Shown here one piece after another: positions 51,255-62,879 of a stretch of DNA of 64,000 nucleotides. Both the position numbers and the translations under genes were made by a program. The stretch is from Gammaproteobacteria bacterium (lineage in GTDB: Bacteria > Pseudomonadota > Gammaproteobacteria > GCA-002705445 > GCA-002716945): the NCBI GenBank assembly GCA_018667355.1, contig JABIVC010000007.1, positions 1 to 64,000 on the forward strand. Reading direction: 5' to 3'. How positions within the stretch are numbered: position 1 is the stretch's first letter; every line of letters starts with the position of its first letter. The notes under the pieces are model-generated. The model saw only the letters and a program-made list of their open reading frames with translations, had not been told where the DNA came from and did not search any database.

Positions 51255-52757
51255 TTAATCTTGGTTAAACCAAGGCTCTCGTGCATCCATAATAACTTTT
51301 CCAGCATCTTCTTGGCTCAATTCTATCATTTCCAGCAGTTCATCTACAGATAAATCAGCTAAATCTTCTCTGTTATTAATATCATTAGAAATTAATTTAT
51401 TTATATTATCTTTTGAAAGTATCTTAAAATTGGATAATGAATTTTCTTGATCAAGCTTTTCTTTTTTTGCTTCTATTTTCTCAATAGCTCTTTTTCTGAG
51501 TTCATTTATCAAATCTTCATCAAAATCATCTATCGAACTAAACTCATCCATAGAACAATAGGCAACCTCATCTATAGACGAGAATCCCTCTCTTGCAAGT
51601 ACATCTGCAACATCTTCATCCACATTAAGTTCATCCATAAATATTGCGCTTAAACTCTGATTTTCTTCCATTATCTTATTGTCGGAATCATCTTTAGACA
51701 TAACATTTAAGTCCCATCCTGTTAGCTCACTTGCTAACCTAACATTTTGACCACCTCGCCCTATAGCTTGAGATAGTTGTTCTTCAGCAACAGCAATATC
51801 CATAGACTTCTTTTCTTCATCCACAACGATTGATAAAACTTCTGCTGGTGACATCGCATTGATAACAAATTTAGCTGGATCTTCGTCCCACATTATTATA
51901 TCTATCCTTTCACCACTTAATTCATTCGAAACAGACTGTACGCGTGAGCCTCTCATACCAACACATGCGCCTATGGCATCAAGCTTGGGATCATTAGATT
52001 TTACAGAAATTTTTGCTCTCAGGCCTGGGTCTCTTGCTGCACCTAAGATTTCTATTAATCCTTGTCCAACCTCTGGAACTTCAAGCTTGAATAGCTCTAC
52101 AAGAAATTCTGGTGCTTTTCTTGTGATATATAATTGAGGGCCACGGAGCTCAGATTGAACATCACGCAAATAACCTCTTAATCTATCACCAGGTCTTATT
52201 GCTTCTCTTGGTATAAGAGCATCCTTCATTATCATAGCCTCTTCCATTGAGTTCTGTTTATCTGGCATACCAAGATCCATATATACATTTCCCTTTTCTA
52301 TTCTTTTTACTATACCAAAAATTAGTTGTCCTATTTTTGACTGATACATATCAACAACTCTATTTCTCTCGGCTTCTCTGACTTTTTGAACGATAACATT
52401 CTTTGCTGCCATAGCAACAATTCTGCCAAACTCTATTGAGTCAATTTCCTCTTCATAATAATCATCTATCTCAAGGTCTTTACTTTTAACTTTAGCATCC
52501 TCAAGTATTATTTGCTGATCACTCATTTCTTCTTCAATCTCTTCTACAATCTGCCATCTTCTATATGTCGTATATTCTCCAGTATCCAAGTCAATACTTA
52601 CTCTTGCATCTATATCAAATTCACATTTTCTATCAAGTCTATATTTTTTTTTGACAGAGCTTGCTAAAGCATGCTCTATGGCATCAATAATGACCTCTTT
52701 GCTAACATTTTTTTCATTAGATACTGTCTCGATGACCATTAATATTTCTTTGTTCAT
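51255..52757 (-). CDS. nusA: Transcription termination/antitermination factor NusA
   Basis: S1 and KH regions; [30 protein letters not shown]-terminal acidic repeats. Confidence 0.97.
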   Translation of the reverse strand: MNKEILMVIETVSNEKNVSKEVIIDAIEHALASSVKKKYRLDRKCEFDIDARVSIDLDTGEYTTYRRWQIVEEIEEEMSDQQIILEDAKVKSKDLEIDDYYEEEIDSIEFGRIVAMAAKNVIVQKVREAERNRVVDMYQSKIGQLIFGIVKRIEKGNVYMDLGMPDKQNSMEEAMIMKDALIPREAIRPGDRLRGYLRDVQSELRGPQLYITRKAPEFLVELFKLEVPEVGQGLIEILGAARDPGLRAKISVKSNDPKLDAIGACVGMRGSRVQSVSNELSGERIDIIMWDEDPAKFVINAMSPAEVLSIVVDEEKKSMDIAVAEEQLSQAIGRGGQNVRLASELTGWDLNVMSKDDSDNKIMEENQSLSAIFMDELNVDEDVADVLAREGFSSIDEVAYCSMDEFSSIDDFDEDLINELRKRAIEKIEAKKEKLDQENSLSNFKILSKDNINKLISNDINNREDLADLSVDELLEMIELSQEDAGKVIMDAREPWFNQD

Positions 52758-52768
52758 AATCTCTAACC

Positions 52769-53218
52769 TTAAATTTCTTGTATGTTTGCTTTTTTAATGT
52801 TCTTAAAATCAACTGTAATCTCAGAATCACCCAACTCAATATTTATACTTTCTCCAACTATATCTTTTATTTTACCAATAAAATTCTTTTGATTACCTAT
52901 TCCAGATTTTAGTTTTACTTTAACCGTAAAACCTTTATACAACATAAAATCAGTAATACTAAATAATTGTCTATTGATACCGGGTGATGATACCTCTATA
53001 TCATAATCATCAAAATAACTATTTATTTTAATCAAATCATCCGCCAACTTAGAAGTAAGAGAACAATCTTCTAGGCTTATGCCTCTAGACGAATCAATGA
53101 TAATTTTGATACTAGGACTCGATGAGCTATTAGAAATATTAATATTTACAATTCTCATATCTTTTGTACTTATTACCTCTTCCAAGGCTTTAAATAATTT
53201 TTCATCAATATCGTTCAT
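52769..53218 (-). CDS. rimP: Ribosome maturation factor RimP
   Basis: IKIIIDSSRGISLEDCSLTSKLADDLI, YDIEVSSPGINRQL; upstream of nusA. Confidence 0.95.
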   Translation of the reverse strand: MNDIDEKLFKALEEVISTKDMRIVNINISNSSSSPSIKIIIDSSRGISLEDCSLTSKLADDLIKINSYFDDYDIEVSSPGINRQLFSITDFMLYKGFTVKVKLKSGIGNQKNFIGKIKDIVGESINIELGDSEITVDFKNIKKANIQEI

Positions 53219-53238
53219 TTTGATACAGCCAATAAAAT

Positions 53239-53254
53239 AGCCCCTAATGGGGCT
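53239..53254 (-). terminator. GC-rich hairpin between initiator tRNA and rimP (possible terminator/attenuator)
   Basis: Minus strand AGCCCC-ATTA-GGGGCT followed by ATTTTATT. Confidence 0.5.
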
Positions 53255-53341
53255 TTCACGATATTGTATAACAAATTATTTGCTTTAAATAGGTAATTAT
53301 TGGTATTTTTTAGTTTTTATGTGCTCAATTTAAGAGTTTTA

Positions 53342-53418
<77 letters not shown>

Positions 53419-53453
53419 CTGTATAAGGAGTCTATAGTCTATAAAAATAATTT

Positions 53454-54902
53454 TCAAGTATTAAAAAGATTGCTTATAGAGTATTGGCTGAGCTGTCCAA
53501 GTATATCAGGCAATAGCCCTAAGAGCACAAGTCCCATGATATATATACCAGTTAAATGTAATTTAGAAGTAGTGGATAAATCATTTTTAGATTCATCAAA
53601 ATAGATAACTTTAATAACTCTTAGATAATAAAATGATCCAATGACGGTCATTAATACCGCAAAAATTCCAAGAGAAATATTATTAGTCTCTACTAGAGAC
53701 TGGATGATGAGAAGTTTCGCATGGAATCCTATGAATGGTGGTATACCTATATAAGATAATAAAATAATCATTAGAAGAAAAGCTGTAAATGGACTAGATG
53801 AATTCAATCCACTTAAGTCATTAATATTCTCTATAGGTTTTTTTTCATATACTAGCTGAGATAATAATCCAAATGCAGCAATAGTAGTAATCACATAAGT
53901 TAAAGTATAAAACATTGCTGCTTTATATCCTATGATTGATCCAACTGACAAGCCTAACAATATAAACCCAATATTAGCAATTGTTGAGTATGCTAACATC
54001 CGTTTAATGTTGGTTTGAGATATTGCAATAATGTTTCCAATCAAGATAGACAACACAGAAAGAACAATAGTCATATCAGTCCAGAATAAAAGTAATCCTG
54101 AAAAGACACTTGCTAATAATTTAATTAGTATAACAAATACAGCTATCTTGGGTATTGTGCTAAGCAATAACGTTGTTGTAATCACAGAGCCATGATAAAC
54201 ATCTGGTATCCACATATGAAATGGCGCTGCACCAAACTTAAACGAAAGACTAATAAGTATGAATATTAAAGCAAATAATAATCCTATTATCTGAACATTG
54301 TCCATATTATTCAAGACTTCTAGAGATGAGATGTGTATAAATATTTCATTAAAACTGAGGCTCCCAGTTAACCCATATATTAATGAAATACCAAATAATA
54401 AAAATCCAGATGAGATAGCGCCTAAAATATAATACTTAACAGCTGCTTCTGATGAAAAAAGTGAATTTTTATTGAAAGCAATCACAGAATAAAGTGAAAG
54501 TGACAGCAGCTCAATACCAAGATATAGTAAAATAAGATTTTGAGATGATATCATTATCATCATTCCTAGCAGCCCAAACATTGTAATTAAAAAATACTCT
54601 GTCTGATAAATATTAAAATACCTTAAGAAAACAGCAGTATAATAAAATATGATTGCTAGGCTAAGCAGTATAAATATTTTAAATGTATTCGAAAATATAC
54701 TTGTGTCATATAATTGAGAAACATTAGTATTTAAATAACTGAAATGCGAATAAATATAATATGCACAAAAAATCAATGAGAATTGAATGAGGTAATAAGA
54801 AATATACTTCAGCCTACTGGGTAAAAATAAATCCAGTACAATTATAAAACATAGCGCTGAAGTTATTATGATTTCTGGAAATATATATAAATAATTTATC
54901 AT
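53454..54902 (-). CDS. nuoN: NADH-quinone oxidoreductase subunit N
   Basis: Proton-pumping antiporter-like fold; FKFGAAPFHMWIPDVYHGS; last nuo gene. Confidence 0.95.
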   Translation of the reverse strand: MINYLYIFPEIIITSALCFIIVLDLFLPSRLKYISYYLIQFSLIFCAYYIYSHFSYLNTNVSQLYDTSIFSNTFKIFILLSLAIIFYYTAVFLRYFNIYQTEYFLITMFGLLGMMIMISSQNLILLYLGIELLSLSLYSVIAFNKNSLFSSEAAVKYYILGAISSGFLLFGISLIYGLTGSLSFNEIFIHISSLEVLNNMDNVQIIGLLFALIFILISLSFKFGAAPFHMWIPDVYHGSVITTTLLLSTIPKIAVFVILIKLLASVFSGLLLFWTDMTIVLSVLSILIGNIIAISQTNIKRMLAYSTIANIGFILLGLSVGSIIGYKAAMFYTLTYVITTIAAFGLLSQLVYEKKPIENINDLSGLNSSSPFTAFLLMIILLSYIGIPPFIGFHAKLLIIQSLVETNNISLGIFAVLMTVIGSFYYLRVIKVIYFDESKNDLSTTSKLHLTGIYIMGLVLLGLLPDILGQLSQYSISNLFNT

Positions 54903-54903
54903 A

Positions 54904-56421
54904 TCAGTACTTATTAGTTATAATTTTAATCATATTTATAGATGACTCTTCACTAATATCAAGAACAAGGTTTGGTTTAATACCAATCAATATTACTAAC
55001 ATAACCAACATTAATAATGGCCATAGCTCATCTAAACGTAACTTTTTCATAGATGCCACAGTATCACTGTTAACCTCGCCAAACAAAACTCTTTTCCCAA
55101 GCCATAGAGAATAAGTTGCTGCCAACACTAATGTTGTGGATGCTAGAATTGCATATATTATATTATTTTTTATGGCTGCTATTAACACCATGAATTCTCC
55201 AACAAAACCTGATGTTCCGGGTAATCCAGAATTAGCCAATAAGAAGAACATCATTAATGCAGAAAATAATGGCATTACTTGGCCAACTCCTGATTGATCA
55301 TCTATCATTCTTGATTTAGTTCTAGAATATATGATTCCGATACAAATAAATAACCCAGCTGAAATCAAACCATGAGACAACATCTGCATGATAGATCCTT
55401 GCAAGCCGATATGAGAAATAATCTGGATATCTTCTGCCTGTCCTATTGTGTTAAAGACAAGAAATATGCCAAGAGTAACAAACCCCATGTGTGCAACAGA
55501 TGAATATGCAATCAATTTCTTCATATCCTGCTGAGCTATTGCTACGAAACTAATATAGATTATCGCAATCAACGATAATGGAATTAGTATATTATTTAAA
55601 TATAGGCCTGCATCAGGAGTAATAGGTAACAAAAATCTAATCATTCCATAGCCCCCAACTTTAAGTAAAACTGCTGCCAATATTACTGAACCTGATGATG
55701 GAGCTTCAACATGAGCATCTGGTAACCATGTATGAACTGGCCACATTGGTACCTTTATACCAAAAGCAATTAAGAAGGCTAAAAAAATGAATATCTGAGT
55801 ATCAAGGCTTAATACAAGACTATAGTAGTCTAATATGTAAAAACTATTAGCTTGGAAAGACAAATACAAAAGTGCTACCAACATCAGTACTGACCCAAGT
55901 AGTGTATATATAAAAAACTTAATCGTAGCATAAACTCTATTGGGCCCACCCCAGATGCCTATAATAAGAAATAAGGGTATAAGCATTGCCTCAAAAAATA
56001 TATAAAAAAGTATGCTATCAAAAGCACAAAAAACACCTAAAAGTAAGCCCTCAAGAATGAGAAACAAAGCTATGTATTTATTATTTTGTTGCCTTTCCTC
56101 TGAAAAATTAAATATTATTATGATAGATGTTATGGTAGTTGTTAATAATATAAACAACATTGAAAACCCATCTATTGCAAGATGATAATTAATATCTAAA
56201 TTCTCAATCCATACATGCTTCTCCACAAACTGTAATAAGTATTGAGATGTATTGAAGTTAATCAGCAAAAGTATTGAAATGAATAAAGTTAGCGTAGATA
56301 CACTAAATCCTATTAGTTTTATGAAAGAATCATTTTTATGATTAATAAAAAAAAGCACTAAGCCACCAATCAAAGGTGTCCATATCAGTAAGCTAAGTAT
56401 TGGAATATTTAAATCATACAT
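54904..56421 (-). CDS. nuoM: NADH-quinone oxidoreductase subunit M
   Basis: GIKVPMWPVHTWLPDAHVEAPSSGSVILAAVLLKVGGYG. Confidence 0.97.
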   Translation of the reverse strand: MYDLNIPILSLLIWTPLIGGLVLFFINHKNDSFIKLIGFSVSTLTLFISILLLINFNTSQYLLQFVEKHVWIENLDINYHLAIDGFSMLFILLTTTITSIIIIFNFSEERQQNNKYIALFLILEGLLLGVFCAFDSILFYIFFEAMLIPLFLIIGIWGGPNRVYATIKFFIYTLLGSVLMLVALLYLSFQANSFYILDYYSLVLSLDTQIFIFLAFLIAFGIKVPMWPVHTWLPDAHVEAPSSGSVILAAVLLKVGGYGMIRFLLPITPDAGLYLNNILIPLSLIAIIYISFVAIAQQDMKKLIAYSSVAHMGFVTLGIFLVFNTIGQAEDIQIISHIGLQGSIMQMLSHGLISAGLFICIGIIYSRTKSRMIDDQSGVGQVMPLFSALMMFFLLANSGLPGTSGFVGEFMVLIAAIKNNIIYAILASTTLVLAATYSLWLGKRVLFGEVNSDTVASMKKLRLDELWPLLMLVMLVILIGIKPNLVLDISEESSINMIKIITNKY

Positions 56422-56422
56422 A

Positions 56423-58351
56423 TTAAAATTTAATAAAAATTATTAAGAATAGCAATAAGCCAATAATCATTGTGAAAGCATAGTGGTATAAGAACCCTGT
56501 TTGTATAACTCTGACCTTAGATGAAATAAAAGAAACTAATTTGGCAGTACCGTTAACAAAAAAATTATCTATTATATTAACATCAGACTTAACCCAAACT
56601 AGATTAGCCAATTTCTTAACATGTCTCGGTATAAATATATTTGACATATGCGTGAAACCATACTCATTAAGAAGTAGGTTGCGTAGCAGAGGAAACTTAC
56701 TGCCTATTTTTTCTAAAAAGTTCATGTTTTTATAATATAAAAAATATGAAAGTAGGAGACCTATGGTTACCATAGCAAAACTTAAACTAGCAAATGAGTG
56801 GAGAAAAAAAGATACAGAGTGATAAATATATAAATCATAAAATTTCACTAACTTAGTATTATCAGTAATTGATTGTTCAAAAAAATTATTAAATAATACT
56901 GAGTCAAATAAAGCCCAACCTATGAAAGCACTTGGTATAGCAAGAACTACTAGAGGAATTATTAAAGTATGGTTGTGTTCTAAATCTGACCTTTTTTTGA
57001 TATTTAATTGATTCTCACCAAAGAAGACTTTAAAAAATATTTTAGATGTATATAGAGTTGTAATAAATACTCCTAAAACAAGAGAATAATAGGCAATAGA
57101 GTTATCACTATATTTAAATATATCTATAATTAAGTCTTTAGAGAAAAATCCTGACATTGATGGCACCCCCATCAAAGATATGCCGGCAATAAGGAATGCT
57201 ATAAATGTTATTGGCATAATTTTTTTCAATCCTCCCATCTTGGTAATATCCTGCTCATGATGACATTTTAGTATTATTGAGCCCGCACATAAAAATAATA
57301 AGGCTTTGAAAAATGCATGTGTTAAAAGATGAAATATTGCAAACGAATAATATGAGGCACCTAATGCCGCAGTCATATATCCCAACTGAGAAATTGTTGA
57401 ATATGCTATTATTCTCTTTATATCATTTTGAACTAAAGCGACCATTCCCATAAATAAAGCTGTAGATACACCTATCACTAAAATTATATCCAATACGTAA
57501 CCAGATAAATCATAAAGAGGAGATAATCTTGCAACCATAAAAATACCTGCAGTTACCATTGTAGCTGCATGAATTAATGCAGATATTGGAGTTGGACCCT
57601 CCATAGAATCTGGGAGCCAAAAGTGAAGTGGGATTTGAGCGGATTTTGCAGCTGCACCAATAAAAAGTAGTAATGCTATAAACGGCAAAAGATCTATATT
57701 TAATCCAAGTAAGTTAACCGTATCGTTTCTTAAAAGTGGTAATTTATCAAAGAAATCGTTATAGCTAAGGCTATTGGAAGTAATAAAAATTAGAATAACT
57801 CCTAATAGTAAACCAATATCACCAACTCTATTTACAACAAATGCCTTTAAGTTAGCACTTACGGCACTAGGTTTGTTGTACCAAAAGCCAATTAATAAAT
57901 ATGAGGATAATCCTACTAATTCCCAGCCTATAAATAACTGTAGAAAATTATTAGAAAAAACAATAAATAACATAGAAAATGTAAAGAAATTAGTATAAAT
58001 AAAAAATCGCTTATAACTCTTATCCCCGCTCATGTATGTTATCGAATACATATGCACAAAAAATGAAATAAATGTCACTATAAAAGACATAATGATAGTC
58101 AAGCTATCGGCCAATATACCAATTTCAAAAGTATAGCCGCTTGTAGCATACCAAGTATATAACGTATGACTTTCACTAAAATTATGACCAGATATATATG
58201 AGATGAAAAGCCATAAGGATAATAACATTGATATTCCGATGGATAAGTTAGCAATTATACTACTAGCTATATTTGTACATTTATCTTTCAGCAAAAGAGT
58301 GACAGCACCGACTAAAGGAGAAAATATTATTATAATGGATTGCCAATACAC
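56423..58351 (-). CDS. nuoL: NADH-quinone oxidoreductase subunit L
   Basis: IPLHFWLPDSMEGPTPISALIHAATMVTAGIFMVAR. Confidence 0.97.
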   Translation of the reverse strand: MYWQSIIIIFSPLVGAVTLLLKDKCTNIASSIIANLSIGISMLLSLWLFISYISGHNFSESHTLYTWYATSGYTFEIGILADSLTIIMSFIVTFISFFVHMYSITYMSGDKSYKRFFIYTNFFTFSMLFIVFSNNFLQLFIGWELVGLSSYLLIGFWYNKPSAVSANLKAFVVNRVGDIGLLLGVILIFITSNSLSYNDFFDKLPLLRNDTVNLLGLNIDLLPFIALLLFIGAAAKSAQIPLHFWLPDSMEGPTPISALIHAATMVTAGIFMVARLSPLYDLSGYVLDIILVIGVSTALFMGMVALVQNDIKRIIAYSTISQLGYMTAALGASYYSFAIFHLLTHAFFKALLFLCAGSIILKCHHEQDITKMGGLKKIMPITFIAFLIAGISLMGVPSMSGFFSKDLIIDIFKYSDNSIAYYSLVLGVFITTLYTSKIFFKVFFGENQLNIKKRSDLEHNHTLIIPLVVLAIPSAFIGWALFDSVLFNNFFEQSITDNTKLVKFYDLYIYHSVSFFLHSFASLSFAMVTIGLLLSYFLYYKNMNFLEKIGSKFPLLRNLLLNEYGFTHMSNIFIPRHVKKLANLVWVKSDVNIIDNFFVNGTAKLVSFISSKVRVIQTGFLYHYAFTMIIGLLLFLIIFIKF

Positions 58352-58656
58352 TATCCTTTTAACCTCGCAATATCTTGAACATTAATACCTTGTTTATTTC
58401 TAAAAAGAACTACAATTATAGCAAGTCCAATTGCAGATTCCGCTGCTACAACTGCTAGGATAAAAAATACAAAAATTTGACCCGTTAAATCACTTAAGTA
58501 GTTTCCAAATATTATAAAATTAAAATTAATTGATAAGAACATCAACTCTAATGACATAAGCATTATAATGATGTTTTTCCTATTAAGGAATATACCTGCA
58601 AGTGAAATACTAAATAATATAGAGCTAAGAATTAGATAATGAGACATTGGTATCAT
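58351..58656 (-). CDS. nuoK: NADH-quinone oxidoreductase subunit K
   Basis: [39 protein letters not shown]. Confidence 0.97.
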   Translation of the reverse strand: MIPMSHYLILSSILFSISLAGIFLNRKNIIIMLMSLELMFLSINFNFIIFGNYLSDLTGQIFVFFILAVVAAESAIGLAIIVVLFRNKQGINVQDIARLKG

Positions 58657-59255
58657 CTTGCTCTATCCTCATCACTGATGATTTTTAATCTTGCATTCTT
58701 GGACACATTAACCTGATCCCCAGGATTTTGATATTTATTAGTCTCGCTTTTCTTATGTGTAAGCGTAATTGCCGATATAATTCCAAGTAATAAAATTATT
58801 GCTGCTATTTCAAAAGCTAAGAGATATTCTGTATACAAAAGATAGCCAAGATTTTTTGTATTATCTTTACCTATTAAATCTATAGACGTAATTATACTAT
58901 CGCCTGCATTATCAAATTGATTATAAAAGAAATATGAGAGTAACCCAGCTATAGTAGCAAATACAATAATCCCGATCGGCAAATATTTAACGAAACCTTC
59001 TTCAGTGCGAGATATATTAATATCTAACATCATAACTACAAAAAGAAATAAGACCATAACAGCGCCGACATAAACAAGTATTAATATTATAGAAAGGAAT
59101 TCGGCATTTAAAAGCAGCCATAATACTGCTGAGGAAAAAAAAGAGAGAACAAGGCTTATCGCAGATTTAACTGGGTTATTTACCATTATCACAGCTATAG
59201 AACTACTTAATAGCAATAAAGAAAATATATAAAATATTATTATTTCTAGATTCAT
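58653..59255 (-). CDS. nuoJ: NADH-quinone oxidoreductase subunit J
   Basis: [33 protein letters not shown]. Confidence 0.97.
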   Translation of the reverse strand: MNLEIIIFYIFSLLLLSSSIAVIMVNNPVKSAISLVLSFFSSAVLWLLLNAEFLSIILILVYVGAVMVLFLFVVMMLDINISRTEEGFVKYLPIGIIVFATIAGLLSYFFYNQFDNAGDSIITSIDLIGKDNTKNLGYLLYTEYLLAFEIAAIILLLGIISAITLTHKKSETNKYQNPGDQVNVSKNARLKIISDEDRAR

Positions 59256-59264
59256 AAGGTTACA

Positions 59265-59744
59265 CTAATTTATATTGTTTCTATCTTTTATTTCTTCTTT
59301 CTCATAAATATCACCTATTTCAAGCAACTTGTCTTTAGAAATAACTCTCTCATTCCTAGATTCAAAATGAAATTCAAATATCTTTGTCTCTACAACAGCA
59401 TCTACCGGACAAGCTTCTTCACAAAAACCACAGTAAACACATTTAAATAAATCAATGTCATACTTTGTTGTTCTTCTGGTTCCATCATCTCTCATCTCAG
59501 TATCTATTGATATTGCTAAAGCAGGACAAACTGCCTCACATAACTTGCAGCCAATACATCTTTCTTCACCATTAGGGTATCTCCTAAGTGCATGCAATCC
59601 TCTAAATCTTGGTGATTGGGGTGTTTTCTCTTCGGGATACTGTACTGTTATAGACTTAGTAAAAAGTTTTTTACCAGTTATAGACAAGCCTTTCAGAATT
59701 TCTAATAAAAATAAGCTTTTTAGTAATTTAATTATATTTTTCAT
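59265..59744 (-). CDS. nuoI: NADH-quinone oxidoreductase subunit I
   Basis: Two 4Fe-4S motifs: [16 protein letters not shown] and [16 protein letters not shown]. Start at MKNIIK. Confidence 0.97.
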   Translation of the reverse strand: MKNIIKLLKSLFLLEILKGLSITGKKLFTKSITVQYPEEKTPQSPRFRGLHALRRYPNGEERCIGCKLCEAVCPALAISIDTEMRDDGTRRTTKYDIDLFKCVYCGFCEEACPVDAVVETKIFEFHFESRNERVISKDKLLEIGDIYEKEEIKDRNNIN

Positions 59745-60766
59745 TATGCAATAAACCAAGGTTCAATTTTGTAATATATCATAATGCCTTCTAAGAAAAT
59801 CCATATAATGGTGATTGGAAGAAATATTTTCCATCCTAGTCTCATAATTTGATCATATCTATATCTTGGTAATGTTGCTCTAAGCCAAAGAAAAATAAAT
59901 ATAAAAAAGAGAGTTTTGATAGAAAGCCAAGCAAAACCAGGTATCCAACTTAAATAATTTTCTAGGAAAGTATTTTCAAATGGTGAGAGCCATCCTCCAA
60001 AAAACATAATGCTTACAAGTATACTAATAAGAATCAGGTTCATGTATTCTGCGAGAAAAAACATTGCGAAAGCAACTCCTGAGTATTCAACATGAAATCC
60101 AGCTACGATTTCTGACTCTCCCTCTGACACATCAAATGGTGCTCTATTTGTCTCAGCAATACCTGCAATTAAATATATAACAAATAATGGTAATAATGGT
60201 AACCAGTACCAGTTAAAAATACCACCTCGTTGTGATAATATAATTTCTTGTAAATTCAAACTACCTGCTGCCATTAAAACACCTACTAATGCAAAACCCA
60301 TAGCTATTTCATAAGCGATTATTTGTGCTGCTGATCTCATAGAACCTAAAAATGCATATTTAGAGTTTGAGGCCCACCCAGCCAATATTACTCCATATAC
60401 ACTAAGTGAAGTTAAAGCCAAGATAAACAATAATCCTGCATTAATATTAGCAATAACAAAATATTCAGATAATGGAATAACCGACCATACTAATAGAGAT
60501 GGTACAAGCATTATAATAGGCGCGGTTAAAAATAAACCCTTATTAGCATTAGATGGAATAATAATTTCTTTTGTTAAAAGTTTTATAACATCAGCTATTG
60601 GCTGAAGAAACCCAAAAGGACCAACTCTAGTAGGACCCAATCTTGATTGCATAAACCCTATAATTTTTCTTTCAGAATAAGTTGTGTAAGCAACTATTAA
60701 AAATAATGGTAGCACAACTATAATAATATCTATTAAAATATAAAATATTGTAAGTATAATATTCAT
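59744..60766 (-). CDS. nuoH: NADH-quinone oxidoreductase subunit H
   Basis: [60 protein letters not shown]. Confidence 0.98.
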   Translation of the reverse strand: MNIILTIFYILIDIIIVVLPLFLIVAYTTYSERKIIGFMQSRLGPTRVGPFGFLQPIADVIKLLTKEIIIPSNANKGLFLTAPIIMLVPSLLVWSVIPLSEYFVIANINAGLLFILALTSLSVYGVILAGWASNSKYAFLGSMRSAAQIIAYEIAMGFALVGVLMAAGSLNLQEIILSQRGGIFNWYWLPLLPLFVIYLIAGIAETNRAPFDVSEGESEIVAGFHVEYSGVAFAMFFLAEYMNLILISILVSIMFFGGWLSPFENTFLENYLSWIPGFAWLSIKTLFFIFIFLWLRATLPRYRYDQIMRLGWKIFLPITIIWIFLEGIMIYYKIEPWFIA

Positions 60767-60780
60767 TTTATCAAGTTATG

Positions 60781-62877
60781 TTATATATTTTTTGGTTCAT
60801 TAGTAATATTTTTGATTGACGGCTTATGCTTTGATAATGAAACCTTATTTAAAGATTCTGACCTTCTTACAATCATGTCAGTATCATAAGTATCACGAGT
60901 AAACTTATCAATTACATTATCTTCGACCATATTGCTAGCATCAATGCTATCTATATCTATAGCAGATAGAGAAAAATCAATCTTCTTCAAAGACTCTTCT
61001 AATTCATTTCTGATAGTATCAATAGTATAGTCTCCAAAATTATTGAGTATTGAAATATTATTTAGTATAGACCAACCTTCGTGTATATCTTTACTGGGTT
61101 GCACTACAGGCTGAAAAACTTGGTATCTTCCTTCAATATTAATATAGCTACCATCTGTCTCTGCAAATGTTGTTATTGGAATAATAATATCGGCATACTT
61201 TTCCATCATAGGTGTTATATAACTGGTAAAAAATATATTACACTCAGATGATTTGAGCGCAACCTCAACTAAGGTTTTATCAAAAAAATCAGACTCTGGC
61301 TCTAAATTATACATAATATATGTTGAAAGTTTCTCTGTTATCATTTCGTATGAATTCTTACCAATTATATTTGATGTGCTCCCTCCTAGGTTCCTATGAG
61401 GTAAATTACCTAACAACCACCCTGAAGTAGAATTACAAAATTCTGCTAAAAATCCAACTTTAGCATCTATGAGCAGACTAAAGTCATGCACCTTTTTTAG
61501 TATATTAGACTGATTAGGTAATCTAGAGATTAATGGTCCTAGAATAATTAATGTCTCACCATTATCTAATCCTAAATCATTAGTATTCAGAAGTGGTTCA
61601 ATGTTATTATCATCTATAACTTTTTTATAATATAAAGGAAAGTTTTCATCTAAAGAACTAAAATTAAAAGAATATATTTTAGAGTTACCTTTTGTTGCAT
61701 TATTTAGTCTTACTGAGAGAATGGGATACTCAGTTTTAACATTCACACCAATCAGTATAATATTTTTATACAAATGTAAATCATCAATATTACATCCCAG
61801 TGATGGCATTATAGGGAAACTTTTTTGGTAAGAAAAATCTCTCTCTTTTGTTCTATGATCAATATTTGAAATCTCGAGACCCTTAAATATTTTTTGAAAT
61901 AAAAATAATTCCTCTGATGTTGACTGTCCTGAAATTAAACATCCAATTTCTTTGCGCCCATGTTTCTTAATATTGCTGATAATTAAATTATTAACTTCAG
62001 ATGATACTGAGTCAAAATCTAATTCAACTAACTTTCCATTTTCTCTAATCAAGGTTTTATCTAACCTATCATTCGAATAGATGCCTTCATAACCAAATCT
62101 ATCTCTGTCAGATATCCATGTCTGGTTGATTGCTAAATTCTCAAATGGAACTGCTCTGACAATCTTATTGTTATATGTATGATAGTTAATATTAGAACCT
62201 ATACAATCATGAGGAGAGATTCCGCAAATTTGTTTTAAATCCCATGTTCTTGCTTTATATCTATATGGTTTATTATTAAGCGCTCCTACGGGACAAAGAT
62301 CAATCATGTTACCAGATAATTCAGATGTAACGCCGCTCTCGATAAAAACATCTATTTTCATATCTTCTCCACGATTCAGTAGCCCAAGTTCTTTAACATT
62401 ACTAATCTCTTCGCCAAATCTAACACAGCGTGAGCAATGGATGCATCTTGTCATGTCAGTAGAAATTAACGGACTAATATCTTTATCAACGACTACTCGT
62501 TTGAACTGCATATACTTTGAATGGTCGTCTCCATGTTCTAATGATACATCCTGTAATTCACACTCACCTCCTTGATCACATATAGGGCAATCTAAAGGAT
62601 GATTAATTAATAAAAATTCCATTGAATTTTTTTGAGCACTCTTTGTTTTTTCTGATTTAGTTGAAATCCTCATGTCTTCTCGCAATGGTGTTGAGCAAGC
62701 AGGTTGTGCGTATTTAACTCCTTCTATATCAACTAAACACATTCTACAACTAGCTACTATAGAAAGGTGTTTATGATAACAGAATCGAGGAATATGAACT
62801 CCAATCTTGTCACATAGCTCAATAATCGTCTCATCAGGTTTTGCGTTATATTCTTTATTATCTATAAAAACTTTCAT
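60781..62877 (-). CDS. nuoG: NADH-quinone oxidoreductase subunit G
   Basis: N-terminal 2Fe-2S (CYHKHLSIVASCRMCLV) and 4Fe-4S (CPICDQGGECELQD, CIHCSRCVRF). Confidence 0.97.
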   Translation of the reverse strand: MKVFIDNKEYNAKPDETIIELCDKIGVHIPRFCYHKHLSIVASCRMCLVDIEGVKYAQPACSTPLREDMRISTKSEKTKSAQKNSMEFLLINHPLDCPICDQGGECELQDVSLEHGDDHSKYMQFKRVVVDKDISPLISTDMTRCIHCSRCVRFGEEISNVKELGLLNRGEDMKIDVFIESGVTSELSGNMIDLCPVGALNNKPYRYKARTWDLKQICGISPHDCIGSNINYHTYNNKIVRAVPFENLAINQTWISDRDRFGYEGIYSNDRLDKTLIRENGKLVELDFDSVSSEVNNLIISNIKKHGRKEIGCLISGQSTSEELFLFQKIFKGLEISNIDHRTKERDFSYQKSFPIMPSLGCNIDDLHLYKNIILIGVNVKTEYPILSVRLNNATKGNSKIYSFNFSSLDENFPLYYKKVIDDNNIEPLLNTNDLGLDNGETLIILGPLISRLPNQSNILKKVHDFSLLIDAKVGFLAEFCNSTSGWLLGNLPHRNLGGSTSNIIGKNSYEMITEKLSTYIMYNLEPESDFFDKTLVEVALKSSECNIFFTSYITPMMEKYADIIIPITTFAETDGSYINIEGRYQVFQPVVQPSKDIHEGWSILNNISILNNFGDYTIDTIRNELEESLKKIDFSLSAIDIDSIDASNMVEDNVIDKFTRDTYDTDMIVRRSESLNKVSLSKHKPSIKNITNEPKNI

Positions 62878-62879
62878 TA

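Noticed and set aside
50876-51353. Overlapping plus ORFs opposite the 5' end of infB
   Set aside because: They arise from the Lys/Glu-rich low-complexity N-terminus of IF-2.
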